From positions 1 through 64,000 of the IMG/VR virus record IMGVR_UViG_3300028844_005756: 64,000 bases of DNA. One strand, 5' to 3'. Position numbers and translations under genes: made by a program. A model generated the notes under the pieces. That model made no database searches, was not told the origin of the DNA, and worked only from the letters and a program-made list of their open reading frames with translations. Below, in pieces: positions 41,498 to 49,279 of the stretch; the first letter of the stretch is position 1, and every line of letters begins with the position of its first letter. Source of the DNA: a virus.

Positions 41498-41926
41498 ATG
41501 TCTTTGAAACCAATTCCTATTATCTTTAAAGAAATATCAGATGCTAAAACACATCTAGAAAAAGTTAAAGTTTTAAAAAATAATCGCAATAGTATGGTTG
41601 ATTTACTATTGGAATTAGCATTTAGTAAAAATTTAAAAATTAATTTGCCCGATGGTGAACCACCTTATATAAAAACGGGAGAAGCAGATTTATTTAATGC
41701 TACTCTTTTATATGCTAACAGAAAGTCAATTGAATTGTTTATAAATGAAAATACAATGCATATTCCTCAAGTCAAACGTGAGCAATTATTCATAGATTTA
41801 TTAGAAAATTTGGATATCAATGAAGCAAAACTTTTATGTGAAGTTAAGGATAAAAATTTAATTTCTTATCCCGGTATTAAAAAGAAAGTTATAGAAAAAG
41901 TTTATCCCCAATGGGAACTTATTTAA
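41498..41926 (+). CDS. conserved T4-like phage protein (DUF6433-like)
   Basis: 142 residues. LEKVKVLKNNRNSMVDLLLELAF, INLPDGEPPYIK and NEAKLLCEVKDKNL resemble an uncharacterised family of marine T4-like phages that I believe is DUF6433. Helical; function unknown. One base separates its stop from the next ATG. Confidence 0.5.
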   Translation: MSLKPIPIIFKEISDAKTHLEKVKVLKNNRNSMVDLLLELAFSKNLKINLPDGEPPYIKTGEADLFNATLLYANRKSIELFINENTMHIPQVKREQLFIDLLENLDINEAKLLCEVKDKNLISYPGIKKKVIEKVYPQWELI

Positions 41927-41927
41927 A

Positions 41928-42638
41928 ATGACTCTTTATATTGCAGCACCTTTTGGAAATTATATTAAAACAGCAAATATTAGAAGTGTGGTAGGTTCTT
42001 TTACTGTAGAAAAAAGAACTGGATTATTAAAGCAGATAGCCACTACGCTAAGATACCATGATGGTGTATGGTATAATGCAATAGGATTAAGAAATCCTGG
42101 CATAGAATATGGGTTGAGAAGATATAATGAGTCAACAGGAGATATATTATCTGTAGCCGCTATCAAATCCGGAGATTGGGAAATCTTAAACAATATTATA
42201 CCTTTTAATACAGATATTGAATTAAATTTAAGTTGTCCTAATATAGAACATTTTGATGATTATAATCAAGGCATTGATAAGTTTTTAAATGGAGATAGAA
42301 AGGTAATTGCTAAACTATCACCTTTAACAACAAAAGAAACTATTGTAAGTTTAATTAATCAAGGATTTGATAGTTTTCATTGTTGTAATACATTACCAAC
42401 AGAAAAAGGCGGTATGAGTGGAAAAGGCCTTTATGTTCATATAGAAAGATTAATAAGGATCATAAAGTACTTTAAAAAAGATGCGGATATAATAGCGGGA
42501 GGAGGTATTGAAAACATAGAAGATATAAGAAAATATAATAAATTAGGAGCAACCTCATTTTCACTCGGTACTGTATGTTTTAATTTGTTTAAACTATTTA
42601 ATGTGATAAAAGAATATAAAAAAAGTAATCTTGATTAA
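41928..42638 (+). CDS. pyrD: dihydroorotate dehydrogenase-like FMN enzyme, short
   Basis: 236 residues. TIM-barrel signatures of dihydroorotate dehydrogenase: ELNLSCPN (98-105), the FMN-binding Lys129 in VIAKLSP, CCNT (152-155), GGMSGKGL (161-168) and the phosphate-binding AGGGI (190-194). About 70 residues shorter than class 1 enzymes (about 311), and the loop after NLSCPN that normally carries the catalytic Cys or Ser is unlike the family. It may oxidise dihydroorotate for UMP synthesis or have a changed substrate. It would complement the phage purine genes. Confidence 0.65.
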   Translation: MTLYIAAPFGNYIKTANIRSVVGSFTVEKRTGLLKQIATTLRYHDGVWYNAIGLRNPGIEYGLRRYNESTGDILSVAAIKSGDWEILNNIIPFNTDIELNLSCPNIEHFDDYNQGIDKFLNGDRKVIAKLSPLTTKETIVSLINQGFDSFHCCNTLPTEKGGMSGKGLYVHIERLIRIIKYFKKDADIIAGGGIENIEDIRKYNKLGATSFSLGTVCFNLFKLFNVIKEYKKSNLD

Positions 42639-42642
42639 AAAC

Positions 42643-43383
42643 TCACCTAATTTTTCTTGCTGATTTTAATTTTTTCTTTCCTTGGCAATGTGCACGTTGG
42701 CTAAACCCCTTGGGGTTATTACAGTCAATGGACTTTTTGTATTTCTTAGTCCATTTTTCAGCAATGTCATAAAATTGTTCTCTCAGAGCTTCAGATGCTT
42801 CGCCAGTAGGGTTTACATACCAACCATAAAACTTAGCATTAGGATAATCTTTTTTCAAAGAAACAAAAGAATTTAGATTTGCTTTTGAATCATCGTACAT
42901 AATGACCTTATCGTAAGTATCCTTGTTCATCAGAGAAAGAATGATTTTTTTCTTGTTTTCCTCAATAGTTCCACCCTTCATGTTACCGGCACGGTATACA
43001 TGAACTTTTTTCATATCAATTCCGTACTTACGAAAGGTATCTAAAAATAATTCTTTATCATCAAAGTCCGCTCTGGCAGTAACCATTACAACTTTATTCC
43101 CACGATTGATATCTCTCTTCAATTGTTTCATCATAGGAATGATCGGTTTTGCATTATCAAAAAATTCTTTTGCATTGCGAAAGTTCTCAAAATCAAATTC
43201 TTCACCGTCCTTGAGTTTATAGTTGGTGAACTCATGACTGTTCAGTTCCCTTATTTTTTTCCCATCTTTCATTACTCTAACTTTTGTTGATGTGTGAACC
43301 AACGTATCGTCAATATCAAAGACAACTAAAATTTTAGTGAGTGCCTCTTGCAAATTTAAAAAGAATTGTTTAAAGTTTTTCAT
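42643..43383 (-). CDS. HAD phosphatase with capsid-targeting-like N-terminus
   Basis: 246 residues. MKNFKQFFLNLQEA resembles the T4 capsid-targeting peptide, with LQE|A fitting the gp21 cleavage rule. The HAD core follows: VFDIDDTLV (nucleophile Asp22), MVTARADF (motif II), and a DDSKAN motif IV, in the manner of the polynucleotide 3'-phosphatase group. The C-terminus NNPKGFSQRAHCQG is a motif I recall from structural or packaged proteins of marine T4-like phages. ATGA overlap with the 630-residue gene upstream and a shared late promoter suggest both enter the head. Confidence 0.7.
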   Translation of the reverse strand: MKNFKQFFLNLQEALTKILVVFDIDDTLVHTSTKVRVMKDGKKIRELNSHEFTNYKLKDGEEFDFENFRNAKEFFDNAKPIIPMMKQLKRDINRGNKVVMVTARADFDDKELFLDTFRKYGIDMKKVHVYRAGNMKGGTIEENKKKIILSLMNKDTYDKVIMYDDSKANLNSFVSLKKDYPNAKFYGWYVNPTGEASEALREQFYDIAEKWTKKYKKSIDCNNPKGFSQRAHCQGKKKLKSARKIR

Positions 43384-45272
43384 GTAAAATTGTATACACG
43401 GTTATTTAAATGTATTGCACCTTTCGGTGTAAGTTTTCTTCTGAAAATAGTAAATGCTATGTAGTTTAATTGTTCATCTAGTTTATTCTTTCGTACTTCT
43501 TCTGTTTCTTTTTCCAAGTCTTTAAAGAATCCAGGACCTAAATCTTTGAAATAATCATTCACTATTATATCTATAACTTTTGTTTCAAATTTAGGTTCTT
43601 TACTAAAATCGGTTATTGATTTAGTAGAATTATGCATAAAGAATCCTTTGATTCCACTCGGCTCATCACTCTTCAATATCTTTTCAAATACTTCCAATTC
43701 TTTAGAATCTCCAAAATATTTTGCCATACCAGGCCAAATATCAACTGCAGCTAATTGTAGTTTCAATGGAACTTCTTTTTTAAGTTCATACCATCTATTT
43801 ACCCATCTACCTAAGTCACGGACACTTGTATTCTTTTCTTTAGCTTCCTTTAATGCGAATATAAATGAATCAACATCTAGTTTAGAGTTTTCAAGTTCCA
43901 TTAATACACGCACATGCATCGGCTCTTTTATGAATGCCCACTTATAAAAATAGTTTAGAAATTTAGCATCATCAGTATAATGATGCATTCCAACGGCAGC
44001 ATCTGGTTCCTTCTTGATTACTTCTTCTAGAACATCTTTGTCTAATTTAACATTGTAATCCTTACATGCTTTATAGAAAGTAGTCATTCTTGTATGCATT
44101 GCTACATTTCCTTTTGCATACAAAGGCCTAGTTTCTTTCATTGGATCGTATTTGTTCCTAATAATATCTTTTAAAATATAGTTAATCTTTTTTTCTTTAG
44201 AATCTAGTTTCTTATATTCAATTGCATGTGGTGTTTTATCCTCATATGTTTTATTATCAATGATATCCAATACTTTATAACCTGCTCTGGATAAAAATAC
44301 TGCTTGTACAGGCTCTGCCTCATGAATAATTCCATAACCACTTCTATCACTAATAGAATCATATCCAATATTAATCAACAAATTAGCCCATGCGTTAGCC
44401 GCTGGTTTTGCACCTTTCTTTTCATTTGGTGATGGGTCTTTCATTATTACCAAATCAAATTTAAAATCTCTAGATTCTTTTTTAATAAATTTATACGGGT
44501 CAGTTTTCATTTCTGCTGGAACTGATTCAACTTTATCTGGTAAAAAATCTTTTATTTTATCTTTTTCTGTTAAGTCTACTTCTGCATTAAAGCTAGTTGG
44601 ACCTTCAGCATCCTTTAAAGTATAAACCATATTGTATGTGTTATCCTTGTCATATTCTTTTGAAGTTGCTGTAAGTTGTTTTACTTTCCTTGCTTGTGCA
44701 ATTAATCCAGAAACTGTTCTAGTTATGTTCCAAAATTCAGCACCACGATTTTCAGCCTTTGCACCTTTCATTGAATGCTCAATAACAGACAACATCATAT
44801 AATACATTAGCTTTTCATTTTTAATATTCAATACATCCATCAATTTTTTAGAGGCATACTCAATTATTTTTCTCACATCCTTTTCTAGCATAGCTTGCTT
44901 ATAATCTCTACCAACATCATTAATATTTTTATTACCCTTTCTTTTAAGAATAGCTATTTTAGGTTTTTCTTTTACAAAAGGAACATTAAATCTTTTATAT
45001 TCTTTACCACCACTATACATTAAATAAACTTCTTCTAGAGGATATGTGTATACACCATTCGGAGTGTTGAATTTTGATTTGGTGTTCAATCCTACTTGTG
45101 CTGATAGTTCACCGCTTTTACCTGTTTCTGTAAATTCTTTTGCATTAGATATGAATGAAATAAAAATATCTGGGTCCTTCTCATATTTTAACAATGCCTC
45201 AACAGGAAATTGTTTTACATTCAATTCTGGATTTCTTCTAGCTTCTGTTAAAATAGTTGTAAATGATTTCAT
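43380..45272 (-). CDS. large putative packaged protein (Alt-like in layout)
   Basis: 630 residues. MKSFTTILTEARRNPEL again looks like a capsid-targeting peptide with LTE|A. The body includes NTPNGVYTYPLEEVYLMY, RGAEFWNITRTV and SGYGIIHEAEPVQAVFL, blocks that recur in large phage proteins of unknown activity. T4 Alt is a packaged ADP-ribosyltransferase of similar size (682), but I see no convincing ART triad here, so the similarity is in layout only. First gene of a two-gene minus-strand operon behind a perfect late box. Confidence 0.6.
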   Translation of the reverse strand: MKSFTTILTEARRNPELNVKQFPVEALLKYEKDPDIFISFISNAKEFTETGKSGELSAQVGLNTKSKFNTPNGVYTYPLEEVYLMYSGGKEYKRFNVPFVKEKPKIAILKRKGNKNINDVGRDYKQAMLEKDVRKIIEYASKKLMDVLNIKNEKLMYYMMLSVIEHSMKGAKAENRGAEFWNITRTVSGLIAQARKVKQLTATSKEYDKDNTYNMVYTLKDAEGPTSFNAEVDLTEKDKIKDFLPDKVESVPAEMKTDPYKFIKKESRDFKFDLVIMKDPSPNEKKGAKPAANAWANLLINIGYDSISDRSGYGIIHEAEPVQAVFLSRAGYKVLDIIDNKTYEDKTPHAIEYKKLDSKEKKINYILKDIIRNKYDPMKETRPLYAKGNVAMHTRMTTFYKACKDYNVKLDKDVLEEVIKKEPDAAVGMHHYTDDAKFLNYFYKWAFIKEPMHVRVLMELENSKLDVDSFIFALKEAKEKNTSVRDLGRWVNRWYELKKEVPLKLQLAAVDIWPGMAKYFGDSKELEVFEKILKSDEPSGIKGFFMHNSTKSITDFSKEPKFETKVIDIIVNDYFKDLGPGFFKDLEKETEEVRKNKLDEQLNYIAFTIFRRKLTPKGAIHLNNRVYNFT

Positions 45273-45291
45273 AATACTAAAAAGATTTTTT

Positions 45292-45299
45292 GATAAATA
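45292..45299 (+). promoter_or_regulatory. T4-type late promoter, plus strand
   Basis: GATAAATA 48 bases upstream of the FmdB-like gene start at 45347. Confidence 0.5.
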
Positions 45300-45317
45300 A
45301 ATGTATTGGTTATGTTA

Positions 45318-45325
45318 TATTTATA
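45318..45325 (-). promoter_or_regulatory. T4-type late promoter, minus strand
   Basis: A perfect TATAAATA on the minus strand 46 bases upstream of the 630-residue gene start (45272). It lies downstream of the plus-strand late box, so the two transcripts would overlap at their 5' ends. Confidence 0.65.
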
Positions 45326-45346
45326 AAATTTAAAATGGAGTATCTT

Positions 45347-45598
45347 ATGCCAAGCTATGATTATCACTGTGATACCTGCGAAAATGATTTTGAAATTTTT
45401 ATGTCAATTTCAAAAAGACATGAACCTATTAATGAAGAATGTTCAAAAAATAACTGTTCTCTTAAATTAAAAGTTTCATCACCAACTATCGGTTACGATA
45501 ATTTTTCTTTAACTGGTAAAAAACCAGATGAAGGCTTTCGGGATAAGTTAAGAGAAATGAAAAGAAACATTCCTGGAAATACAATTAATGTGGATTAA
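45347..45598 (+). CDS. FmdB-type zinc-ribbon protein
   Basis: 83 residues. MPSYDYHCDTCENDFE is the N-terminal zinc-ribbon half (Cys8, Cys11), with Cys32 and Cys37 after it in place of the second CxxC. The tail SPTIGYDNFSLTGKKPDEGFRDKLREM is familiar from T4-like marine phage proteins of this type. Probably a small regulatory or virion-associated zinc protein. TGGAG precedes the ATG at 45347. Confidence 0.65.
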   Translation: MPSYDYHCDTCENDFEIFMSISKRHEPINEECSKNNCSLKLKVSSPTIGYDNFSLTGKKPDEGFRDKLREMKRNIPGNTINVD

Positions 45599-45603
45599 TT
45601 AAA

Positions 45604-45674
45604 GGAGGTTTCTAATAGAGAGATATTAAATAGCTCACTCGGGTTTTATATTCTGAGTGAGTGATAGCAAACCT
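45604..45674 (+). ncRNA. structured leader upstream of phoH
   Basis: AGGTTT (45606-45611) pairs with AAACCT (45669-45674) around an inner stem CTCACTC (45634-45640) / GAGTGAG (45655-45661). A free Shine-Dalgarno-like GGAGG (45604-45608) has no start codon after it and is partly in the outer stem. It lies 35 bases before the phoH ATG. Could be a cis-regulatory RNA or the end of the FmdB transcript. Confidence 0.45.
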
Positions 45675-45708
45675 GAGTAATTCTTGTTAAAACAATACGG
45701 AGTTACTT

Positions 45709-46503
45709 ATGTCAAGAAAAAAGACACAAACTTCTAACCAAAACCGCGGATTGCAATTAAGAGAAATTGAGCCGATGACTAATGCTCAAAATTTATTATT
45801 CAATTCTTTTTATGATGGTCATCATGTAATTTCAATGGGAACGGCGGGTACAGGTAAATCTTTTTTATCTATTTTTCTTGGGTTAGAAGCAGTGTTTGAC
45901 CCACATTCTCCATACAAAAAAGTTCTCATATGTAGGTCTTGTGTGCCTTCTAGAGACATTGGTTTTTTACCAGGAACTGAAGAAGAAAAAATTTCTGTTT
46001 ATAAAAGACCATATCAATCTATTGTGCAAGAACTTTTTAAAAGAGATGACGCTTGGGAAATTCTTGAAAAGAAGGGAGTAGTGGAGTTCTGTTCTACTTC
46101 TTTTTTAAGAGGAACAACTATAGATAATACAATTATCTTTGTTGATGAAATTCAAAATTTAGCTTATAACGAAATTCATAACGTAGTCACTCGCATAGGA
46201 AAGGATTCGGCTTTAATTTTGGCAGGAGATTTTGGACAAATGGATTTAGATATGGAAGAAAGTGGGATTAAAGATTTTTTTGAAATAGCTAAAAAAACAA
46301 AAGGTTTTAAAATCGTGGTGTTTCAAGAAAAAGATATTGTCCGAAATGATTTTATTAGAGATTATATTATAGCTAAAAATCAATATGATAAAGAGAAAAA
46401 AGAAAGGATATTATACAATGGTCACAAAGTACAAAGAGAACCTTTTAATAATATTGTAGTTGCTGGTCAGCGATATTCTATAGAAGCAACCCCCGTAAAT
46501 TAA
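45709..46503 (+). CDS. phoH: PhoH-like ATPase
   Basis: 264 residues. Walker A GTAGTGKSF (about 44-52), the CRSCVPSRDIGFLPG block, Walker B FVDEIQN (about 143-149) and LAGDFGQMD sensor-like motif are all typical of PhoH. PhoH-like genes are markers of marine phages; the role in infection is unknown, and the link to phosphate stress is not established for phages. Structured leader upstream. Confidence 0.92.
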   Translation: MSRKKTQTSNQNRGLQLREIEPMTNAQNLLFNSFYDGHHVISMGTAGTGKSFLSIFLGLEAVFDPHSPYKKVLICRSCVPSRDIGFLPGTEEEKISVYKRPYQSIVQELFKRDDAWEILEKKGVVEFCSTSFLRGTTIDNTIIFVDEIQNLAYNEIHNVVTRIGKDSALILAGDFGQMDLDMEESGIKDFFEIAKKTKGFKIVVFQEKDIVRNDFIRDYIIAKNQYDKEKKERILYNGHKVQREPFNNIVVAGQRYSIEATPVN

Positions 46504-46520
46504 TCTAAATACACAAGGTA

Positions 46521-46540
46521 GGGGAATTTTAATATTCCCC
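46521..46540 (+). terminator. GC-clamped hairpin after phoH
   Basis: GGGGAAT/ATTCCCC with a 6-base loop between phoH and the next gene. A run of C/A follows, not T, so it may end transcription weakly or stabilise RNA. Confidence 0.4.
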
Positions 46541-46556
46541 CAAAACGAGAAAGTAA

Positions 46557-46961
46557 ATGCAAGAATATGAAGACATAGTAAATGATGTTTTAGATTTTTG
46601 CAAATCTAGAAAGTATACAGTAGCAGGCATAGACAAATTATTTGAACATGAAGATTTTAATATACATAATGATGAAGTTATAGCAAGAATAATGCTTTAT
46701 AACCATGCTCCATTAATGCTTGAAGTTTATAATACAAATACATTAGGATTGTTTTTTAATCTTTTTGAATGTGATCCATTTTCAGCAAGTTTATTTACTA
46801 AAGAATTTTTAGAAAAAAAAGTAGATATAATTTCTGCATTTGTTGAAATGAAAAATTCAGAAGGAAAAATAACTAAATTACTTTTTGGTGAAAAAGCAGT
46901 AGAACAATATGCAAAAGAACGTAAAACTAAATCAGAAACACCATTATTATTTTTAAATTAA
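46557..46961 (+). CDS. hypothetical protein
   Basis: 134 residues, acidic and helical; LEVYNTNTLGLFFNLFECDPF is the most distinctive stretch. No family recognised. One base separates it from the packaged amidoligase-like gene. Confidence 0.5.
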   Translation: MQEYEDIVNDVLDFCKSRKYTVAGIDKLFEHEDFNIHNDEVIARIMLYNHAPLMLEVYNTNTLGLFFNLFECDPFSASLFTKEFLEKKVDIISAFVEMKNSEGKITKLLFGEKAVEQYAKERKTKSETPLLFLN

Positions 46962-46962
46962 A

Positions 46963-48351
46963 ATGCTACCATTTAAAAGTTTTTTAACTGAAGGTATTAA
47001 AAAAAATCAAATAGATCAAGTCTTCAGCAACAATGATTTCAAAGTTGGTCTTGAATTTGAATTTTACAATGAAAGATTCTTAGAAGATAGCAATCGTCCG
47101 AGCGCAGAAGAAACATTACTACTTGGTACACTTTCTGATTTACTCACTGGTGCAAAGAAAAAAAATAGAAACATATTGAATAATAATCGTAATGTTGAAA
47201 AGAACAAAAGAAATAAAATCATAACAGATGATGATATTTTAAATGATTTTCAGACAAGAGAACGTAAGATATTATTAGGATATTTCAAAAGACAAGGATT
47301 AAATGAGAAAACTGTTGCGGACTACATCTACTACATTGTAGCTCAAGCAGGCTCTAGATTTAAAGAGTTGTATTATCCTCAAAATTATAAACAAGATGTA
47401 TTTGACAGAGTGAAAAGACAACTAAGAAAGTTGGAAAAATTTATGGATTTGCTGAACGCACAAACAGATGAGAATGTTCCATTTGCAGACGTAAGAAAAT
47501 TCTATAAGCAAGAAAGAAATTTACCACCATTCATCAAGAATCCATTGATATCTAGTAAGCATGGTGCTACTGCAAAAGCAAATAGATGGGCAATTGTAAT
47601 TGACCAATCAATTTCACCAGCACTCGGTGGTATAGAGATGGTAAGTCCTGTGATGAGACCGCAAGAGGCATTAGAAGTAACTGATAAAATGTTCAACTAC
47701 ATTAGAAATGTTGGTAATACAAAATCAATGGCATCTGCAGATGAATTTGAAGAATCAGACCCAGATTACAATGTAAGGGATGTGCAATGTGGATTACACA
47801 TCAACATATCATTTACACCAGAAAGAATGAAAAAGTTTGATGCATTAAAATTTTTACTCTTCTCTCATGAATCTCAAGTGAATAATAAAAAATTATTTGG
47901 AGATAGAAAAGATGCTGAATTTATAGATGGTACTTTAAAAGAAATAAAAGATAATTATTTTCGTACTGCAAAAACAGTAAATTTGTCACCAGAATCTTTA
48001 GGAAAATGGTTAGATGAAAAAGTAAAAAAGAACAATATGAAAACAGGTATAGCAGTATTAGTAAGCACATTACAGCTTTTTGATAAGTATACCAATATCA
48101 ATTACTCTCACTACAAATTCAGTAATAGAACTATTCGCAGAGCAGGTTCAGAACGTATTGAAATTCGTTACTTTGGTGGTGAAGGATATGAGGATAAAAT
48201 TATGACTTTCAGAAGAGTTCTTGGTGAGTTGTTATATGCTCTGGATGTAGCTACAGATCCTGAAAAAGAAAAAGATAGATACTATAAGAAAGTTTATAAA
48301 ATTTTAAATAGTATAAAAGAGTTTGATAAAGAAAAATCAAAGCGAAAGTGA
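46963..48351 (+). CDS. amidoligase-like protein, long form, with capsid-targeting-like N-terminus
   Basis: 462 residues. MLPFKSFLTEG resembles the capsid-targeting peptide with LTE|G as a gp21-type site. Amidoligase blocks follow: VGLEFEFY (about 28-35), a DQSI.. then GGIEMVSPV block (Asp and the E..SP motif, about 217-225), CGLHINISF (about 274-282) and RIEIRYFGGEGY near 405. These match the putative COOH-NH2 ligase family better than the short relative at 18282. If packaged, it could be delivered with the DNA and modify host peptides or wall; that is inference. Confidence 0.65.
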   Translation: MLPFKSFLTEGIKKNQIDQVFSNNDFKVGLEFEFYNERFLEDSNRPSAEETLLLGTLSDLLTGAKKKNRNILNNNRNVEKNKRNKIITDDDILNDFQTRERKILLGYFKRQGLNEKTVADYIYYIVAQAGSRFKELYYPQNYKQDVFDRVKRQLRKLEKFMDLLNAQTDENVPFADVRKFYKQERNLPPFIKNPLISSKHGATAKANRWAIVIDQSISPALGGIEMVSPVMRPQEALEVTDKMFNYIRNVGNTKSMASADEFEESDPDYNVRDVQCGLHINISFTPERMKKFDALKFLLFSHESQVNNKKLFGDRKDAEFIDGTLKEIKDNYFRTAKTVNLSPESLGKWLDEKVKKNNMKTGIAVLVSTLQLFDKYTNINYSHYKFSNRTIRRAGSERIEIRYFGGEGYEDKIMTFRRVLGELLYALDVATDPEKEKDRYYKKVYKILNSIKEFDKEKSKRK

Positions 48352-48391
48352 AATTATATGCCAATAAAAACTAATGTAGGTAATAAGAGTT

Positions 48392-48661
48392 ATGAGTGAA
48401 AATAAGTTAAACGAATATAATAGTTGGCGAGTATTATTTTATGAAAGTGAGGATGAACTTTATGAAGGATATTTGTTTAAATCTAAAAATGATGCTTTAG
48501 AAGCAGCAATGCAGTTTTGTAGACAAATGAGTCCCAATGAGAGAACAAAACTTATAAAAGCTAATGCTAAAGGTATGATATTAGGCGCCAGAAATTCTAA
48601 TGAATTTACTATCATAAAACCCCCCGAAAACGAAAAATTTAAAAAAAGTGAAAAACAATGA
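48392..48661 (+). CDS. hypothetical protein
   Basis: 89 residues; YNSWRVLFYESEDELYEGYLFKSKNDALEAA looks like a small alpha/beta domain. Basic tail. Four-base overlap with the nuclease gene. Confidence 0.5.
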   Translation: MSENKLNEYNSWRVLFYESEDELYEGYLFKSKNDALEAAMQFCRQMSPNERTKLIKANAKGMILGARNSNEFTIIKPPENEKFKKSEKQ

Positions 48662-49095
48662 AACATCTTTTGAGTTTATTTTTAGTATTTTGTTTATTAA
48701 TAATTACTAATATTTCATATGCAGAAGATTTAGAATTTCCTATATTCAAAAGTTGCTATGATGGTGACACTTGTAAGTTTGATATACCAGATGTGCCAGA
48801 TGTTTTTGGTAAAGGTCTTTCAATAAGAATACGTGGTATTGATACACCAGAAATACGTGGCAAATGTGAAAATGAAAAGGTTCTAGCAAAAAAGGCAAAG
48901 GAATTCATTAACTTTCTAATGAACAAAGCGACAACAATTGAAATTAAAAATGTGGAAAGAGGAAAATACTTTAGAGTAGTTGCTGATGTTTATGTTGATG
49001 GTAAATCAATTGCGGAATATATGATTCAAAACAATTACGCATTACCTTATGAAGAAAACATTGATTGGTGTAGATACAGGCGCATAAGAAAATAA
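48658..49095 (+). CDS. secreted thermonuclease-like protein (SNase family)
   Basis: 145 residues. Signal peptide (about 1-22, ending ISYA). The SNase-fold core has CYDGDTCKFDIP (DGDT), IRIRGIDTPEI (Arg and metal-binding Asp region) and KAKEFINFLM, as in staphylococcal nuclease. Three or four Cys may form disulfides. It should cut DNA/RNA in the periplasm or outside the cell; marine T4-like phages often carry one. Start overlaps the previous gene (ATGA). Confidence 0.82.
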   Translation: MKHLLSLFLVFCLLIITNISYAEDLEFPIFKSCYDGDTCKFDIPDVPDVFGKGLSIRIRGIDTPEIRGKCENEKVLAKKAKEFINFLMNKATTIEIKNVERGKYFRVVADVYVDGKSIAEYMIQNNYALPYEENIDWCRYRRIRK

Positions 49096-49214
49096 CACAT
49101 TACCTGAAGCTTTATATTAGACACCAGTTAATTTTTATAATCAAGATAAGCTTAGTTATAGCAAAACATTTAAAAAAATAAAAAAATAATTTACACCTCT
49201 CATATATTGAGTGA

Positions 49215-49222
49215 TATAAATA
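49215..49222 (+). promoter_or_regulatory. T4-type late promoter for the 967-residue virion protein
   Basis: Perfect TATAAATA, 58 bases before the ATG at 49280. The surrounding 184-base intergenic stretch (49096-49279) shows no other feature. Confidence 0.7.
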
Positions 49223-49279
49223 AATAAAACACTTCTATCGTATTTGAAATATTTAAACAAAAGAATTTTTTAGGCAACT

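Noticed and set aside
43380-45272. Firm assignment of the 630-residue protein as an Alt-type ADP-ribosyltransferase
   Set aside because: Size, N-terminal peptide and late promoter fit, but I cannot point to the Arg, S-T-S and E-x-E residues of that family.
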